From assembly GCA_023055505.1 (NCBI GenBank), contig JALIRH010000001.1:121059723-121123722 (forward strand): a DNA stretch of 64,000 nt, written 5' to 3'. This document shows, one piece after another, positions 33,001 through 48,000 of this stretch. Source of the DNA: Callipepla californica brunnescens. Lineage: Eukaryota > Chordata > Aves > Galliformes > Odontophoridae. Position 1 is the first letter of the stretch. Every line of letters begins with the position of its first letter. The notes under the pieces were generated by a model. That model ran no database searches. It was not told the origin of the DNA and was given only the letters and a program-made list of their open reading frames with translations. The position numbers and the translations under genes are program-made.

Positions 33001-36000
33001 CAGGATGGATCCACATGGAAATGCATTGTTAGGTATTACTTTTCTTTTTTCCCTCCCTTTGTTTTTTTTTGCAGGGTGGGATTCTTGTGGCTACGTGGGA
33101 CCGGGGTTCAGAAATACATTTCGCTCAGTCTCTGTTTCTCACAGCGATGTGACAGTGGGATTTTCTGCCTGCACTTGTGTGATTTAGTGAAAAAATAGGC
33201 CCAGGCGTGTCTCAGTGATTTGTGCACAATGGCTAATGAGCTTTATAAAGGATAAATAGGAAGGGTACCAAGAGCAAACTGTACTGAGGACAGTGTCTCC
33301 CTGTTGCCTCCTTGCTCCCTTTGGAGATGGAGGGGAACTGTTGCCTCTTTAACTTTAAATTTGAAGTGGACAGTTCTGTTCTCGTGAGGATGACGTTGCA
33401 GTTTGAACTTAGTGGAACTAAAAGCATTGCTGACTATCCAAATGGGTACAGAGCCCTTTCTGGAGCAGAATTCAGCTCATAGGTAACTGAATTTGAGGTA
33501 CATGATGGTGATGCAGAGTGACACGTGCACGACTCCATCCCCTTGGTCCCTGTAGCTTCACAGTGGTCTGATAATCTTTTATTGATATTTTAGCCTCAGA
33601 TTTATGGATTTTTGTGACTCTGGTTATGTGCTTGTTCTTTCCCTCTTTATGCACGTCCTTTCTTAATGGAAAAATAATTAGTTCTACAGAATTTTATTTT
33701 CATATCTAGCACTTGTCTGTTTTTAGTTTACCTCTGTGTAAACTTACCTTTCTTTTGGCTGATTAATTCCAAGACAGTTTTAAACGGGGCTCAGCAGCAT
33801 CAACTCTGACTAAATTAATACACAGAGATGTAAGAGTTGATCTGAAGAAGTTAGAAAAATAAAAAAATATATATATTTGATTGTTTTAATTTCAGTAATT
33901 TGTATATCAGTTTTTAATTTGTAGGTTTATATAATTTTTAATTTAATTTGTATAGCTTACTTACATATCCAAACCTTAGTAACCAGAGCACTCACACAGA
34001 ATGCTGTAAACCACAGTCAGTGGGCCACAGAGTGATAAGGCTTACCAGCAGGGAAATTCAGCCAGCTGCTGTGGGTGAATAAAGGAAATGCATCCAAACA
34101 AGGCACCCAATTGGTGAACAGCATTTATCTTTTTTTCCTACGTTCTGGACTCCAGGGATCAGTGCCAAAAGCAGAGGAAATCAGACTTCCTCTGGGCAAG
34201 TTCTGGCACTCATAGTTACCTCGGAAACGTGCAGTAATGCACGATGACATCTGAAATCCTTCTGAAGCTGTGTACTTCTCCGTGTCAGCCTTGATCCACT
34301 TCCAGTCTTCTTTCGGAAAACGCTTTGGATCTAGTTGCTGAATGTGACTTTGAAAAGGGAGGAGGTGTGAGTTAGATATCTAGTTAGATATCCAGTGTAA
34401 GGAGTTAAGCTGCACTGATGCTCAAGCATATGAGATGCACAAGTATCTGGAGGCCTCTAGACATCTTTGTTTTCTAAACACATTAAGAAGTTGCAAAGAG
34501 AAACCAGTGAGAATTGGTAAGAGAACGATGAGTAAAACATAGCCTGGATCCAGACCATCATGTCCTGAGCCTGGATAGATGAAGTCCGTCAAAACAGAGT
34601 GATTTTATTGTGGTATGGATAAGCAGGAAAATTTCCGAGCGCAGAATTGCAGCTGCTCCGGTCACACAGGCGTGGCACTGTGCTCCTGTCTAAGGTTTTC
34701 AGGGCAGTGTTCATTTAAACAGATGGTGTTTGTTTATTTTTAATGAATCCCTCTGGGGTGAGTGAGTGAGTGGCTTATCAGACAATATGTTTTTTTCTTC
34801 CGTCATCCAGAAACCGAAATGAGCTTGCTGAGACCCTTGAGCTCTTGAAAGCACAGATTGATCCTGCCCTGCTGAAAAACAACAGTTCTCAGCAGGAGAA
34901 TTCATCACGTGAAAGCCCAAGTATAGAAGACGAAGACACCAAAAAGGGTGAAGAAGCATCCACACAAGGTTTTCTGCCTTTTCTCACATTTTAAATGTTG
35001 TGCTGTGGCAGTGTCAGGATTTTCAGCTTGATTAAAAGTCACTGTTTTAGATTAGGACTCTTTCAAACAAACAAAGACCATTTCTGTTCACAGTAGATCT
35101 AGTGAATGCTGATAAATATTACTGCACTTTTTTTAGATGCAGGAGCTATTTATAAATAGAGGGATATGTGTAAATTGTTTTCCAATTAATTCTATTTATG
35201 CTGTAAGTTTTGTATAGCGTTGTAAATATTTGTTGTTGTATGTTTCTGTGGAGCATCCAACTGTTGCCCAACTTTTCCTGTTCTGATAACATTAAAATTT
35301 CAAAAAGAAAATGAACCTCTTTGTGCAATGCCATGATTGAAATCAGCACAACACTGTAGGTTATTCATTTTCACTGTTGAGTTTGAATCAGAAGTACAGG
35401 CTTTTTCCACACAGTCTGCATGATTTCTCAAGAAGGCGTGAGCTTACGTTGAAACAATTTGAAATACAAAAATATCTAAACGTGAAGTGGTTGTGAGCTG
35501 CCTCCACCATGTTATTTTTGCTGGTAAAGAACCCATTTTCCTTCCTTATTATCATGTCATTGCACATATTAAATATCTTGCCTGAGTCGGTGGTTTGTGC
35601 ATTGGTTTGACTTAGTATCAGCCTGAAATGTTTTGTGTTGCAAGATTTTCCTTAGATCATGAAAAGCTAAAAGCTCGTTCTCCCGAGTAATTTTATCCTG
35701 GTTACTACCTGATTTTGTTAAACTACAGGAAAAAAGACGCTCAGTCAGAAACAGAATTTAAGATTCCAGTGTGTTAAAATGTACTTCTTCAAATCTGTTT
35801 AATTCATCTGTTACTTGCTGGAGAGGAGCTCAGCAGAGAAGGGCCCTGGGGGTGGGCAGCAGGGTGGCCACGAGCCAGCAGTGTGCCCTGGTGGCCAAGA
35901 AGGCCAATGGAAACCTGGGGAGTGTTAAAAAGAGCGTGGCCAGCAGGTCCAGGGAGGTGATCCTCCCCCTCTGCCCTGCCCTGGTGAGGCCACATTTAGA

Positions 36001-39000
36001 CTACTGTGTGCAGTTCTGGGCTTCACAGTTCCAAACCAACAGGGATTTCCTGGAAGGAGCCCAGTGCAGGGCCACAAAGGTGATATGGGGCCTGGAACGC
36101 CTCCCACATGGGGGAGGGCTGAGTAACCCGGGCCTGTTCAGCCTGGGGAGAAGTCTGAGAGGAGGATTGAAGGGAGGTGAGAGGTGAATAGATGAGGTCG
36201 GGCTCTTCTCAGCGTTGTGTAGCGATGAAACAAAAAAGTAACGTCCTGAAAGTTGTACATAAGAAGTTCCGTACTAACATGTGGAACAACTTCTTCATGG
36301 TAAAGGTGATGAAGCCCTGGAGCAGCTTGTCCAGAGGGGTGGTGGAGTTTCCTTCTATGGAGAGGTTCAGGACCCATCTGGACATGCACATGTGTCACTT
36401 ATTGCAGGGAAGTGGCCTTAGTAGAGGGATTGGACTCGATGACCTCTTGAGGTCCCTTCCAACCTCTGCCATTCTGTGGTTCCGTGCTTTTAATTGGATC
36501 GACAAAATCAACAAGATCTGTCCTGGTTCTGAGTATCAAAGAGAAACGCTTGCTTCTCATTGCCATTCTTTGCAACAAACTTTGCAACAAACATGGTAGA
36601 ATGCAAGAAGGATATGAAGCATTTAGATAAATAGACAAGTTGAGTTTGGAAGTATTGAAAGACAAGTGCAGAAATTGCAGTAAATGATGACAAACACCGG
36701 GAGAACTGTCTCCCTCTGTGACATTTCCAACGTCTCCCTTTGCATGTAAGTGACAGACAGTGAGGTTACTCATACTGCAGAGTTCATTCTACGGAGTACT
36801 GATCTCACCTTCGTCTCACTAAAAGTTAGTCAGGTCAGCTTGAATCATGAAATCAAGACCTCTGCTTTGAATATGATTGTACTGAACTGTGGAAGTCCAT
36901 TTTAGAGCCTCTTAACTGAAGTCTCTGATGTAGACAAGGCCCTCAGTCCTTTTGCAGGCTCCTGTGTCACTGACTCTGTTGGCATGCAGAACCACTCCCA
37001 GGCACTAGTCCCACAGACATCATGATTAATTGCATTATTTACACGTGCTGTGATTTAATTGCAGCCCACGTACTCACAGAGCAGCACATGGATCATTTCG
37101 GTTGAGTTTAATCATTCTTCCTATTAGTTTTCAAAATAATTACCAAACTATCCTCAAATTCTAGGAATGTATTAAAGCCCTGCAGAGGTACTGTGAGAAT
37201 TTATTGGGAGGACTGAAAGCTGCTTTGATGGCTTTCCAAGCAGCATTAAAGTCCTTCATTCAAAAATAAATGGATCCAGTGCTTGGTTTTTTTTCAGCCT
37301 AGCCTGCTTGAGTCAGTTAAGAGTCATTGTGGCACGTGAAGTGCTTTTGAGCAGCTGGGAGAGTTAAGAATTGGTTTATTAGTACAGGGAGAGGTTTGGG
37401 GGATTCTGGTGATGTTAGTGTGGGAAGAAGCAGTAGGTGATGGGAGGAAATGGCTGAACTAAGTTTATCCAGAAAGAAGGGAAGAGCGGGTGGAAGAGTA
37501 CGTGCACGCTGAATATGTCACTGTCAGTTACCAACAGACGTCTTTAGGGAGGCAGCTTTCATGTTGCAGGAGCTCAGAATGGTGATTACCTCTATGAAGG
37601 GAAAACAAATCATCCCTCGGCCTTCAAACTGTTATTGCTTCTCGTGCATCTGCTGCACCTGGAGATGCACTGCTCACCTCGTGCTGCGTGCTGAGCCTTG
37701 TTTGGATACGTGCTTTGTATTCAGGAACATTGTGAAATGCGTGACTACTTCCTCACCATTCTTCTCTTCTGTAATTTTTATTTTCTCTAAATGTAATTAG
37801 TCCACGTACCTGCCCTGCTTGTCGGTAGTCACTCTGGGAAGCTCTCAGCTTGGAAAAGAGTCACACCAGTGTGTGGGGGGGAGGGGTGAGGTAGAAGAAA
37901 GAAAACGTGGCTTTGTTTGGAATGGTGACACCCGTTCCCTAACGTCTTCCAGGTGGTAGAAGATGCTGTTACACTGCCTGTGCTGTATCATCTTTGCTTT
38001 TTCTCATTAGCTCTGTCCCTAGCTGAGTCTCCTGGGCACCCTGCTCTGCTGGGTGGCAGCGCTGCCCATTGGAACTCTGTGATCCTTATGTTCCCTTCCA
38101 ACTTGAGCCATCCTATGGTTCTGTGTGTGGGATCTGACTTGAAGAGCACGGGATGTTACAGCACGGTCTGCTTTGTGGAAAAGAAATCAGAAACTCAACT
38201 GAGAGTTCTTGAGAGCTGATGCTTCTTGCACACTGTGCTGATCTGTTCTATGAAGGTGCTGTAGTACAACTGAAGAGGGAGCTGAGATGTATGGAGGAGC
38301 ATAGGTATAGAATTCTGTTGAAAGCTTCTGAAATTTACTTTTATCTTGGTATGTCATTAATATGTTATCTTCTAAAGCAGTTTTTTTCCCCCAAACAGCG
38401 ATTCTGTAGCTAAAAATTGGCAACCTCCTGTTTTGTGACAGCTTGAGACAAGCCAGACTCCTCGTGATTCCAGGAGAGAATATTTATTTGCAGGGGGCTT
38501 TGGGATGTTGATCTTTTTTAGACAAACATTTGTAATCCTGTAGGTCCCCTGGTTGTTTCATTGTTGTTTTTCTCTGTCAACAGAAAACCAATTAAAAATC
38601 AAAGAAGAAAAAGAGGAGGAGGAGGAACAGTCGAAGGAATTGGAAAGTCTTCCTCTTCCTGTGGTCAAAGAGGATGAAAACACAATGAAAATTGAGAAGG
38701 CTGAAGAAAAAGAAATTATCAAATTGCCAGTAATAGTAAAATTGGAGAAGCCTTCGGAGTACAGCGAAGAGAAACAAACTGTCAGAGAAGAAAGCGACTC
38801 CTTTAAAGAGAACGTCAAGCCTGTTAAAGTAGAAGTGAAGGAAAACAAAATAGAACCAAAAGACTTAAAGGAAGTAAAAAGTTCCACTGACAAAATAGCA
38901 GTTCATGAGACAGAGAGGTTAGAATTTTGTGTTAATGTCAAAACTCCTCAGGAAATCGTGGAGAAATCTGTAGAAGAAAGTGAGAAACTTAAAAATGACC

Positions 39001-42000
39001 AGCAGGCAAAAATACCTCTTAAAAAGAGAGAGATCAAGCTGACTGATGACTACGACAGTCCTATAAAGGGGTCCCTGTGTAAATGTGTGACTCCAACGAA
39101 GGATGTCTTGAAGGAAGAGGGCAAACCAGAGGAGGAAACTTTTAAGAGAGTCCCTACAATCACTGCTTTATGTGCTGATGGGAAAGTGCTGGTAAATGGA
39201 GAGGTTAGCAGTGAAAAAATAACCCCAAGTGTCATACAGAATAACAGGTCAGAGCACTCTGTCGGCATGAAGGAAGACAGCAGCTCATTAAAAGAGAAAA
39301 ATGGAAGAAGTGGGGAAAAGGTATCGGACTCCCTAAATTCTGTTAGTAAAATCATAAAAGCATGTGAGGTTGAGAAAAATGCCGTAACTGTGGTGAAAGA
39401 GCTAGGGGCTGCGGTCTCTGAGGTTTCAAATCAGAAAGTGCCTTTAAAGGAAGAATCTAGTCCTGTGGAAAAAGAATCCCTTGACAGTCCAGCTACTGAA
39501 ACGGTAGCGGAAGAATCTTCAAACTCTGAAGACTGTGCCAAAAATCCCGAAGAGAAACTAGCCACGATAATCAAAAAGGACAGACTGCCACCTCCCAAAG
39601 AATGTTTAGAGAAGCTGGAGAAGCCCACAAACGCATCTGCTGCTGCAGATCTGCCCGAGCCTGCGCCGTCTGAGGAAGAGACTTTGAGAAGTAGGAGTGA
39701 GCCTGAGGAGAAACCTGATTCTCCCAAAGCTGCCGAGACACCCCCTCCATCTTCTTCTCCTGTTACTCTTGAGAAGTCTGTTTTGGAAGCGGAGGGCTCC
39801 GATGCTAAACCTGCTCTCCCTGAGGAGAGCCAAGTAGAAGAAAAATCCAGCCCTGAAAAACCAGAGGAAGAGCCTGAAGCTGCCAAGCCAGAGCCAGAGG
39901 GATCAGATGGTGCCCACGCGTCCAATCTAGAGGACTCCTCCGAGAGTAAAAAGGATTCCCCAACGCCTAAAAGCAAATTTAAATATAAACTAGTTTCTGA
40001 AGAAGAAAGCTGCGCAACTGACAATAAAGAAATAACTTCTGAAAGGCAGAAAGAAGGGATTAAATTAACGATCAGGATCTCCAGTAGGAAGAGAAAGGCA
40101 GAAACACCACTGGAAGACGTCACTGCTGGCCGCACCTTAAGGAGATCCCCAAGAATATCTAAGCCTACTCCGAAAGTTGTGGAGACTCGGGATCAGAAAT
40201 CTGAGAAAAAACGAACTGAGGAGGAGGAGGAGAAACCTGCACATAAGCAGGAAAGGAAAGAAGATGCAAAAAAACAGGAGAAGGAGTCAAATTCTAAGGT
40301 TAACAAGGTAATATAGTTTTACTGCTCGGGATTGCCACAGTCTTTCCTAGTAGAAGGATGTGCATTTATGTAAGAATTATTAAGGATTCCTTCCCCTTGG
40401 TCAGTTTTTGCATGGAGCTAGGTTTGCAGTCTGGTTAGTGGACTCCACCAAGTTAAAAACACCGCAGAGTGACTGCTAGGATCTGTTGACTGAGCAGCTT
40501 CTGAAATCTTTTATGTAAGTGGAACAAAGGAGACCACGTCAACCCAAGTGAGTTCTTCAAAGGATGCTGTGCTCAGACTGAGTCAGTCTGACTGCACGGC
40601 TGGAGGAGACTTCTGTCTCCTGTGGATTTTCTGGCTGGATACTTGCTGGTGTCTGCATGGCCAGTTTGAACATAAGCAGAGAAACAAATAATACTTGTTA
40701 TGTATGGCATACACAGTTTGCTCTGGGCAGAGGTGTCTATTTCATGAAGGACTTGTGATGTTGGGGCATAGATCTTACAAGTATGCAAGGTAAAAATCAT
40801 ACAACTTGTTACATGTGCATGTGTAGTGCTTGTTAATTAATGTAATTATAAACAGCTTCATTCGTTTAACTTCCATGTGGTTCTGGACGTGCAGTGCCAA
40901 AGATAAACAAGGAGGAAAAAACAGTCTGTATTTTTAAGTACACTCTTTTTTTATCAACTTGAAATCCTATTTGCTTTTCAGTACTGTACATTTCCTTATT
41001 GGAAATGTACACACACTCACATATTCAGCAGTTCTTTTGTGTACTGCAAATGTGGGTCTGTTCAGCCTCGAGAGAAGAAGACGCAGAGTGGATCTGATCC
41101 ACGTCTGTAAATGTCTGAGGAGTGGAAGGCAAAGGGACGGGGCCGGACTGTTCTCAGCAGTGTGTGGTGATAGGACGAGGGGAGATGGACACAAACTGAA
41201 GCATAGGAAGTTCTGCACAGATGTGCATAGAAACTTCTTCACAGTGCAGCGATGGAGCACTGGAGCTGCACAGAGAGGTGGTGGAGTCTCCTTCTCTGGA
41301 GACATTCAACACCCACCTGGACTCCTACCTGTGCAACCTGGGCTGGGAGCTGCTTTGGCAGGGGGTTGGACTCAGTGATCTCTGGAGGTCCCTTCCAACC
41401 CCTACAGTTCTGTGATTCTCTGATTTGAAGTACAGTTTTCTACTGAGTGAATAATAACGACCCTGAGGAGATGGAAGTTAGTGTAAGAACCTGAAATTCT
41501 ACCAGCATGATGTATTGCTGTGGTGTGAGTGTGTCCTGACGAAGAAATAGAATATTTTGTACCTTTTAGTTTATTGAGGTGGTAAGACACATGATTACTT
41601 TCTGTTCACTATTAAGGTTAGATTTTCAGAGTGGAAGGGCCTCAGTCGCTGATCTCCTTCTGGTTTGAAATCTCACTTGAACGTTTCTCTCTGCAGTTAG
41701 ACGTGTAGCTTTCTCCTTTAGTATCCCGTTGAACTTCAAGGCTCATTGAAGGTGTTTGTTCACTGAAGTGTTCTCCTGCAAATTTATTGCTGCTGTTCTG
41801 ATTGAGATGAATCATTTTACTAGAGACAAATGTCTTCTAGGATTTAGGAAGAAACTGTAAGTTCCCTTTGTGTTTTCTCTTTGAAATGGTATCACTCAGA
41901 GGAGCAAAGTTCGGTGGACGGGCACACGAACACGTGGCAGGTGGAAATACTCGAGCAATGACGAAAGTGAAGGCTCAGAGAGTGAAAAACACACTGATGA

Positions 42001-42003
42001 AGA

Positions 42004-42035
<32 letters not shown>

Positions 42036-45000
42036 CTGCACCTGCTGACGACGATGAACCATGCAAGAAGTGTGGCCTTCCCAACCACCCTGAGCTGGTA
42101 GGCTTTGGGGGAAAGCTTCTGTTTAGCAATGCGTAGATCGGAGGAGTGTCTGAAGGTCTTTGGGGTGGCTGTGTGTAGAATACCCTCTGGCTTTTTGGTG
42201 AACTTTTAATGAGAAGAAAGTTACTTCTTTTGTTTGCTATCTCTGAAATGCCTTTTCTGAGGTAGAACACAACTTGGCACGTGAGAATTCATGTGGGTGA
42301 GGCCTCGGGGTTATTCCTGCGACTTCAGACCATACAGAGGAGACAAGACGGAAAAAAATAATCATAGAGAACCGTGCTCCATGTGTCTTCTGACATGGCT
42401 GGAGCTGCTTGGTCGTGCCAGCTGGATAAAGTTACACACCAATCTGAGGACTGGATACAGCAGAATCCTACAGAGAAAGAGGCTCATGAGGTTTCAGTGC
42501 TTCTGATGTTTGTGGTCCTGGTTCATTGGTAGTACACGTCATCATGGATTCCTCTGACTGAGTGGGAGATCTGAATGTACAGCCCTGCTGAGAGTCCACA
42601 AAATGAGCATATTATCAGGCGTGTGACAGATATCCCAGCATGGCTGAGACAAAGTTAGAACATGAGGGTGCTGGAGTATTCCGCTAGATGATCACACAGC
42701 TCAGGTGAGCTTTATTGCTCAGTTTTACCCAGCTGAGGAGGAATCCCGATAGTTGTGTAGTTCTGTGTACCCCAGGGTATCTGTGGGTCTTTGTCTCCCT
42801 GGACATAAGCACACCCCCAGCTGAGAAAACTGCCTCAGGTTGCTGTGGTTCCCTCCTGCCCTGCGTGGCCATGCTTCCCTCATGTGGATGTGAGTGCACA
42901 GGGAAAACAGTTCCCACCACATCCTGTCCAGATGCAGTTCTCTATTTAGTCCAGGGTCTGGAAAGCATTACGGGATTCCATAGCACGGGTACGCAGCCTG
43001 TGTAATGCAGTAGTGCTGAGTTGCCTGAGAAAGACGACACAAGATGAAATCTGGTGCTGTAGTGGAGAACTGTGATACATAAACTTGGTCATAAAAAAAC
43101 CACCCCTGGCCTTGGAAGCATCTAGTGATAAGCGATTCAGGATTTTTTCGGTTTTGGCACAGTCCAAAGTATTTATGAAGTGCTTCTGTGTTGGCAGGGA
43201 AAATAGTTCTGGAGCTTGTTACGCGTTGTGAATGCCAAAAGATATTCATGATTTGTTTTGTTCCAACAGATTTTGTTATGTGACTCCTGTGACAGCGGGT
43301 ACCACACAGCTTGCCTTCGCCCTCCTTTGATGATAATCCCTGATGGAGAATGGTTCTGCCCACCTTGCCAGCACGTACGGCTCTTGTTCCACTTTACTTT
43401 CTCCATTGCAGCTGTAGAGATTTGCTGGGAGTTGAACAGTTTCTTTCTTTCTTTCTTTCCTCTTTTTTTTCTTTTACAAAGCAGACGGTGATGCATTGTA
43501 GGGATGCCCTCAGCCATTGGTTAAACTGAGTTTTATGAGGTGGTTTTCCTCTCCTCTTCTTTCAAGAAGCGTTTAGATGAGGTGCTGAGGGATTGGATTT
43601 AGTAGCTTGGTGGGTAGGGATGGTGGTGTGAGGATGGTTGGACTAGATGATCTTGGAGGTCCTTTCCAACCTAATGTATCTATGAATCTATGAATGTTCT
43701 GTTAGTGACAAATGCTGCATATTGCTGGGTTATTTTTTTTTCCTATATTTGTTGAACTACTTCAAGAATAACATAGTATTAAGAGAATTATATCATGTTT
43801 TTTTCCAAAGAAGCATCATGTTGTCATCCAGGAGGGGGGAAGTGTAGGGTCATAGAATCTCTCAAGTTGGAAGGGAGCCTTAAGGATCAGTGAGTCCAGC
43901 AAACAGTAATCAGTGACCAAAGCAAAGAGCTTTTCTGAATTGCTCTTCTTTCTTCTGAGCCATTTGCTCAGAAGATGGTAGAGAAAGCTGCCATTTCTGG
44001 CAGCTGGGAGAGCCAGTGTTGTCCCTGCTGAGTAACAGACAAGTGTGAGCCGTTTTTCAAAGGTCAGAAGGTGCTTCTAAAAATCTGATAAATGAAATGT
44101 AGTGCATATGTCTGGTTTAATGTAAAGAATATCTAAGTAGCAGGAATTGAAGTGATGATGCTTGGAAGGATAAGCCAGAGAGTGCAGTGCTTTCAGTGAA
44201 AGGGGAACCATCCTGTGCACGCTTCCAGAACAGTCTGCCTGAAGATCTCAGATCTTCCTTTCTTTTAGAAAAACCCTTTGTCAGAATGGCTGTTGCTCTG
44301 CAAAAAGTTTGCCACCTTGACCAGCTTCATTTATGTTATATTACGTATACTGACGTGTACAGAAATGCATGAAGTGTCTGAACAGGAGATGGAAACGGTT
44401 CTGAACGAAACTCATCCTGTGTTTCATTCCCCCAGAAATTGCTCTGTGAGAAATTAGAAGAACAGTTGCAAGATCTGGACGTGGTCTTAAAAAAGAAGGA
44501 GCGTGCAGAGCGCAGGTACTGCTGCTGGCTGTGCTCACTGCAAGCTGTCACTGTCCAAACGTGACAAAAATCTGGGGACTGGGGCACGGCGAGCCCACTG
44601 ATCGGTGGCTGCTGATGGTGCAGAGGTGGGGGGGGTTGCAAGAAGGGTGAAAAAGAGCAATAATTAGAAAAGATAAAGAAGTAAATCTGCGTTGAACTCG
44701 GGTCAGGGCATCAGGCAGCAATCACAGCTTCCCCACAGCTGTACTGAGATGGTTTTCAGCACTGGTGCAGCTGCGTGTGTTAGTAATGCTGTCATCCACG
44801 CGTAAATATCCTCACAGCAAGGTTACCCCTGCCTTTGGTTTAAAGGTAATCCAGATTAACGTGGTTTTTGAGTCTTGTTGCTTTAGGTTCTGTTGAACTT
44901 TATCTGTTTTACGAGGTGACGCGATTGCCGTAGTGCAGCTGAGTCACTGTTCAGCCATTTCCAAAGGCTCAGTGCAGAGCAGTCTGCTGTGTTTCTGGGC

Positions 45001-48000
45001 AACATCCTCGCTGCCTGGAACATCCTGTCTGCAGTTTTCAAACCTGGGAAAGAGGGACATGAAACACAGATCGTATAGCATACAGCTTGTTAGAACGTAC
45101 GTGCTCAGTAACATTTCGTAACAGCTGTACACATTATTAAACACAGTTCTGCATGAATTGTATCTTAAAAGGCAAAATTCACCGGAGGGTGAAGCCCCTT
45201 TGAATATAATAATTGGGCAGGTTTGTATCTGGAGCATGGCACTGATCCCACACGGGGTACGGGGGTTTGGTGCTCCGTGTTTGTGTTCAGCCTCCTTCAG
45301 ACCTCCTGTTTGTGGCTGCTGTTGTGGCAGATCAGGTACCAACTGTTCCCAGCTTCTGCTCAGAGTGGATCTAGATTGCACTGTAGTAAAATTACCCTTG
45401 GTTTGCCAATTAGTGAACTTGCAGCTTTGGGAACGAAGCAGTTAGCTGTTTTTGCGAGTGAGCTCAGCTTACACACAGCCTCCATCTGTGCAGGAGTATG
45501 GGACACAGAGGAACTGTGTCTGCTGCTCTGTTTTGTGGTGGGAGGGCTCATTATGAGCCTGCTTTGGTAAATATTCTGCTGGCAACCATTACTTGGAATG
45601 CAGTTTTCCATTCTGTCGTATTTCTTTGAAGTCTCTGGTACTGCACAGGAACATGGCTTTGTCACTGTCACAGGAGAGCACACAGTCAGCACTGTAGCAG
45701 TCTGCAGGGTCTGAAACAGATGTTTCACAACCATTTTGCAGTCGGATCCTCATTCCAAATTAACCCAATGTTGTACGCCACAAAAGGTTTCTTTTAAGAA
45801 GAGAGAAATGGGGACACAAAGATGACGTGGTACAGTAACTGAGCATGGAAGCTGTTGAGCTTAGTGGTGGTGTATTTTAGTAAATTGCCAGGTGGAAAGG
45901 CCGAAGAGAGCAGGAATTGTGCCAGAGGAAATGACAGTCTGTTCTGATTTATTGGTGTCTGAATTGCAGTTGGTTGTTTGGGGCACAGAAACACTGATGT
46001 TCCTGTAAGATCACAGTACCTCTTGTCTGTTGTGCTGGGAAAGGGAACAGTGTCTCATCACGGGCACTCACACTTAGCAGCTTCTTGGCACTGCTGTCAG
46101 ATCCCGTGTTGGGTTTTGAACTGCTGACACTGCTGTGCTTGTTCAGTTACTCCCAGCTGATTCTGTCTTATCTTTCCCATCTCTTCATGTTCTTCATTAC
46201 AAGAAAAGAGAAATGGAAGAGACCATCAAAGACATTCTCTGCATATTAAAATGTTTTCCTGTTTAGTTCCTTTCTGATTTTAGGGGTTCTATTCCTCGCC
46301 TTAGACATGACTTTAGAACACAGTGACTTTGCACTTTCCTCCTCACCCAACCAATCTCATGGTGCTCAGGGTGGACGAGGACCATTTCTTTTGCTCTGTC
46401 ATTTTGGAGGGCCTGTAGTAGGACGCAGTTTAATGGAAAACCAACATTTCCGATTTAGAGATGATACAGAGTTGTATCTTATGGTCTTTCTGGCTTTAAA
46501 ATAACCTGAAATCCATTTTTACTTCCCTCAAACACCATCTGGTTCCAACCCCCTGCTGCAGGCTGGGGTGATCAGCTTGCCCAGGCACTAGATGAGGTTG
46601 CCCAGGGCCATGAACACCTCCAGGGATGGGGAATGGTTGGGTACAGGTGTGGATGACTTCTGTACACAGTGCAACCTGTTGCAAGTCCATTGCATTGAGC
46701 AGGCACCCAACTACAGCTACGCAGTGTAACTGCAAAGCTCTGATTCTGCTCCGTTAATCTTTATCTCAGAAAATCAGGAGAGCTTAGCATTGGTTCTTGC
46801 ATTGCTTCGTTTCAACCATGGTGATGCTTCACTGGATGTTGAAAGCTGGAGGTCTTGTGGCAAATATCTCATTCCTTGTCCCTGCGTGGGGCTGTCCCGC
46901 AGCAGCTGTGTTCTAAACTACTTTTACTCAAAATAATGTTAAATCTGCAGGGGTATGGCTCACTTCAGGGTCCTTGCAGGATCACTGTTACCTTTGTTAG
47001 TTTACATTATCTCTCTCGTTCGTGATTACAGACTGTGCGCTCAGCCCAGCGATCAGCACCTCGTGCTGTTTGAGAGGTGCTCGGACATCTGAGGCATCGT
47101 GGGGGGGACAGATGTCCCACAGGAGCAGCAGCAGAGGCCAGCAGCCACGCGTGTGCCCGTGGTGCTTTGGATGGCAGCAGATGCTAAGCTAAGCTCGCTG
47201 CTGCTGCCCACACTCAATTTTACGTACTTGGGCTGAATCCTGTTACCTGCTGTGAGCAGTAAAGGCAGCCTACTTCTCTTTACAGTACTTCTTCCTATAT
47301 TTGAGCACTGTTCTCTCTCCTGGTTCTCTGGACCAGCTGTCCCTGCTTCTTCAGCCTTTCCCAGCAGGAAATCACTGCACTCCGGTAATTCCTGCCAGCT
47401 TAGTCAGGAGTGTGTCCTTTATCCTGCAGACTGTTCTCTGGTCCGTGCATCCTTATGAAATGGTGTTACTTCTCCAGCAGCTCGACTCTGTGGATCCTCA
47501 TTCAGGCTGTTCTCTTGGGAAGCATTGCTACACAGGCAGTTGTTTGCTGCCTGGTTTCTCAAGGTGATAGCTCCTGCTCACATCTACAACTTGGCACTCG
47601 TCTTTTTCTGTGTCACATCTTGTCTCCTTTTAATTTTTCCAGTTCAGGGTGATTTTCAGTTCCCATTTTCTCTTTCAGTGCCTTCGGGTTCCTGGTGATT
47701 GAGGGTTTGGTAGCATTACCTTTATCACAATATCAGTGTTCTCCAGTTGTTCTTTAATAGCTTTTCACATCAGAACTCAATTTTTGTGGTGCCTGCAGTC
47801 TTCAAACACTGGTGTCTGTGAGCACTCCTTGGAAATCACTGACGTTATTCGTACAAGAAAACGTAATCACGTGGGATTTAATATGTAATTCCAACAGTAA
47901 TAACTTTTCATTTGGTGCATCCTCCCGGGATGGTTATGGTGCTGCTGTATTTTGGTTTTGGTGCTGCATTATTTTCAGTATCCACAGTCTTTCTGCGAAC

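Larger units (their letters stand above)
34969..38583 (+). other. RSF1: RSF1 intron 5
   Basis: A 3.6-kb intron that contains a 0.7-kb CR1 copy at 35812-36487 and a short CR1 end at 38062-38128. No other gene was seen. Confidence 0.85.
43375..44435 (+). other. RSF1: RSF1 intron 8
   Basis: A 1.1-kb intron with a CTTT-rich tract near 43438-43482, a sense CR1 end at 43562-43696 and an antisense CR1 end at 43848-43910. Confidence 0.85.

Noticed and set aside
38553..38583. ATG at 38553 that would start a 587-codon frame through exon 6
   Set aside because: The upstream codons are the polypyrimidine tract and acceptor of intron 5. No promoter is seen, and the exon 5 to exon 6 phase matches exactly.
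40959..41378. Open frame of 139 codons in intron 6
   Set aside because: It is translated CR1 debris plus flank, not a host gene.
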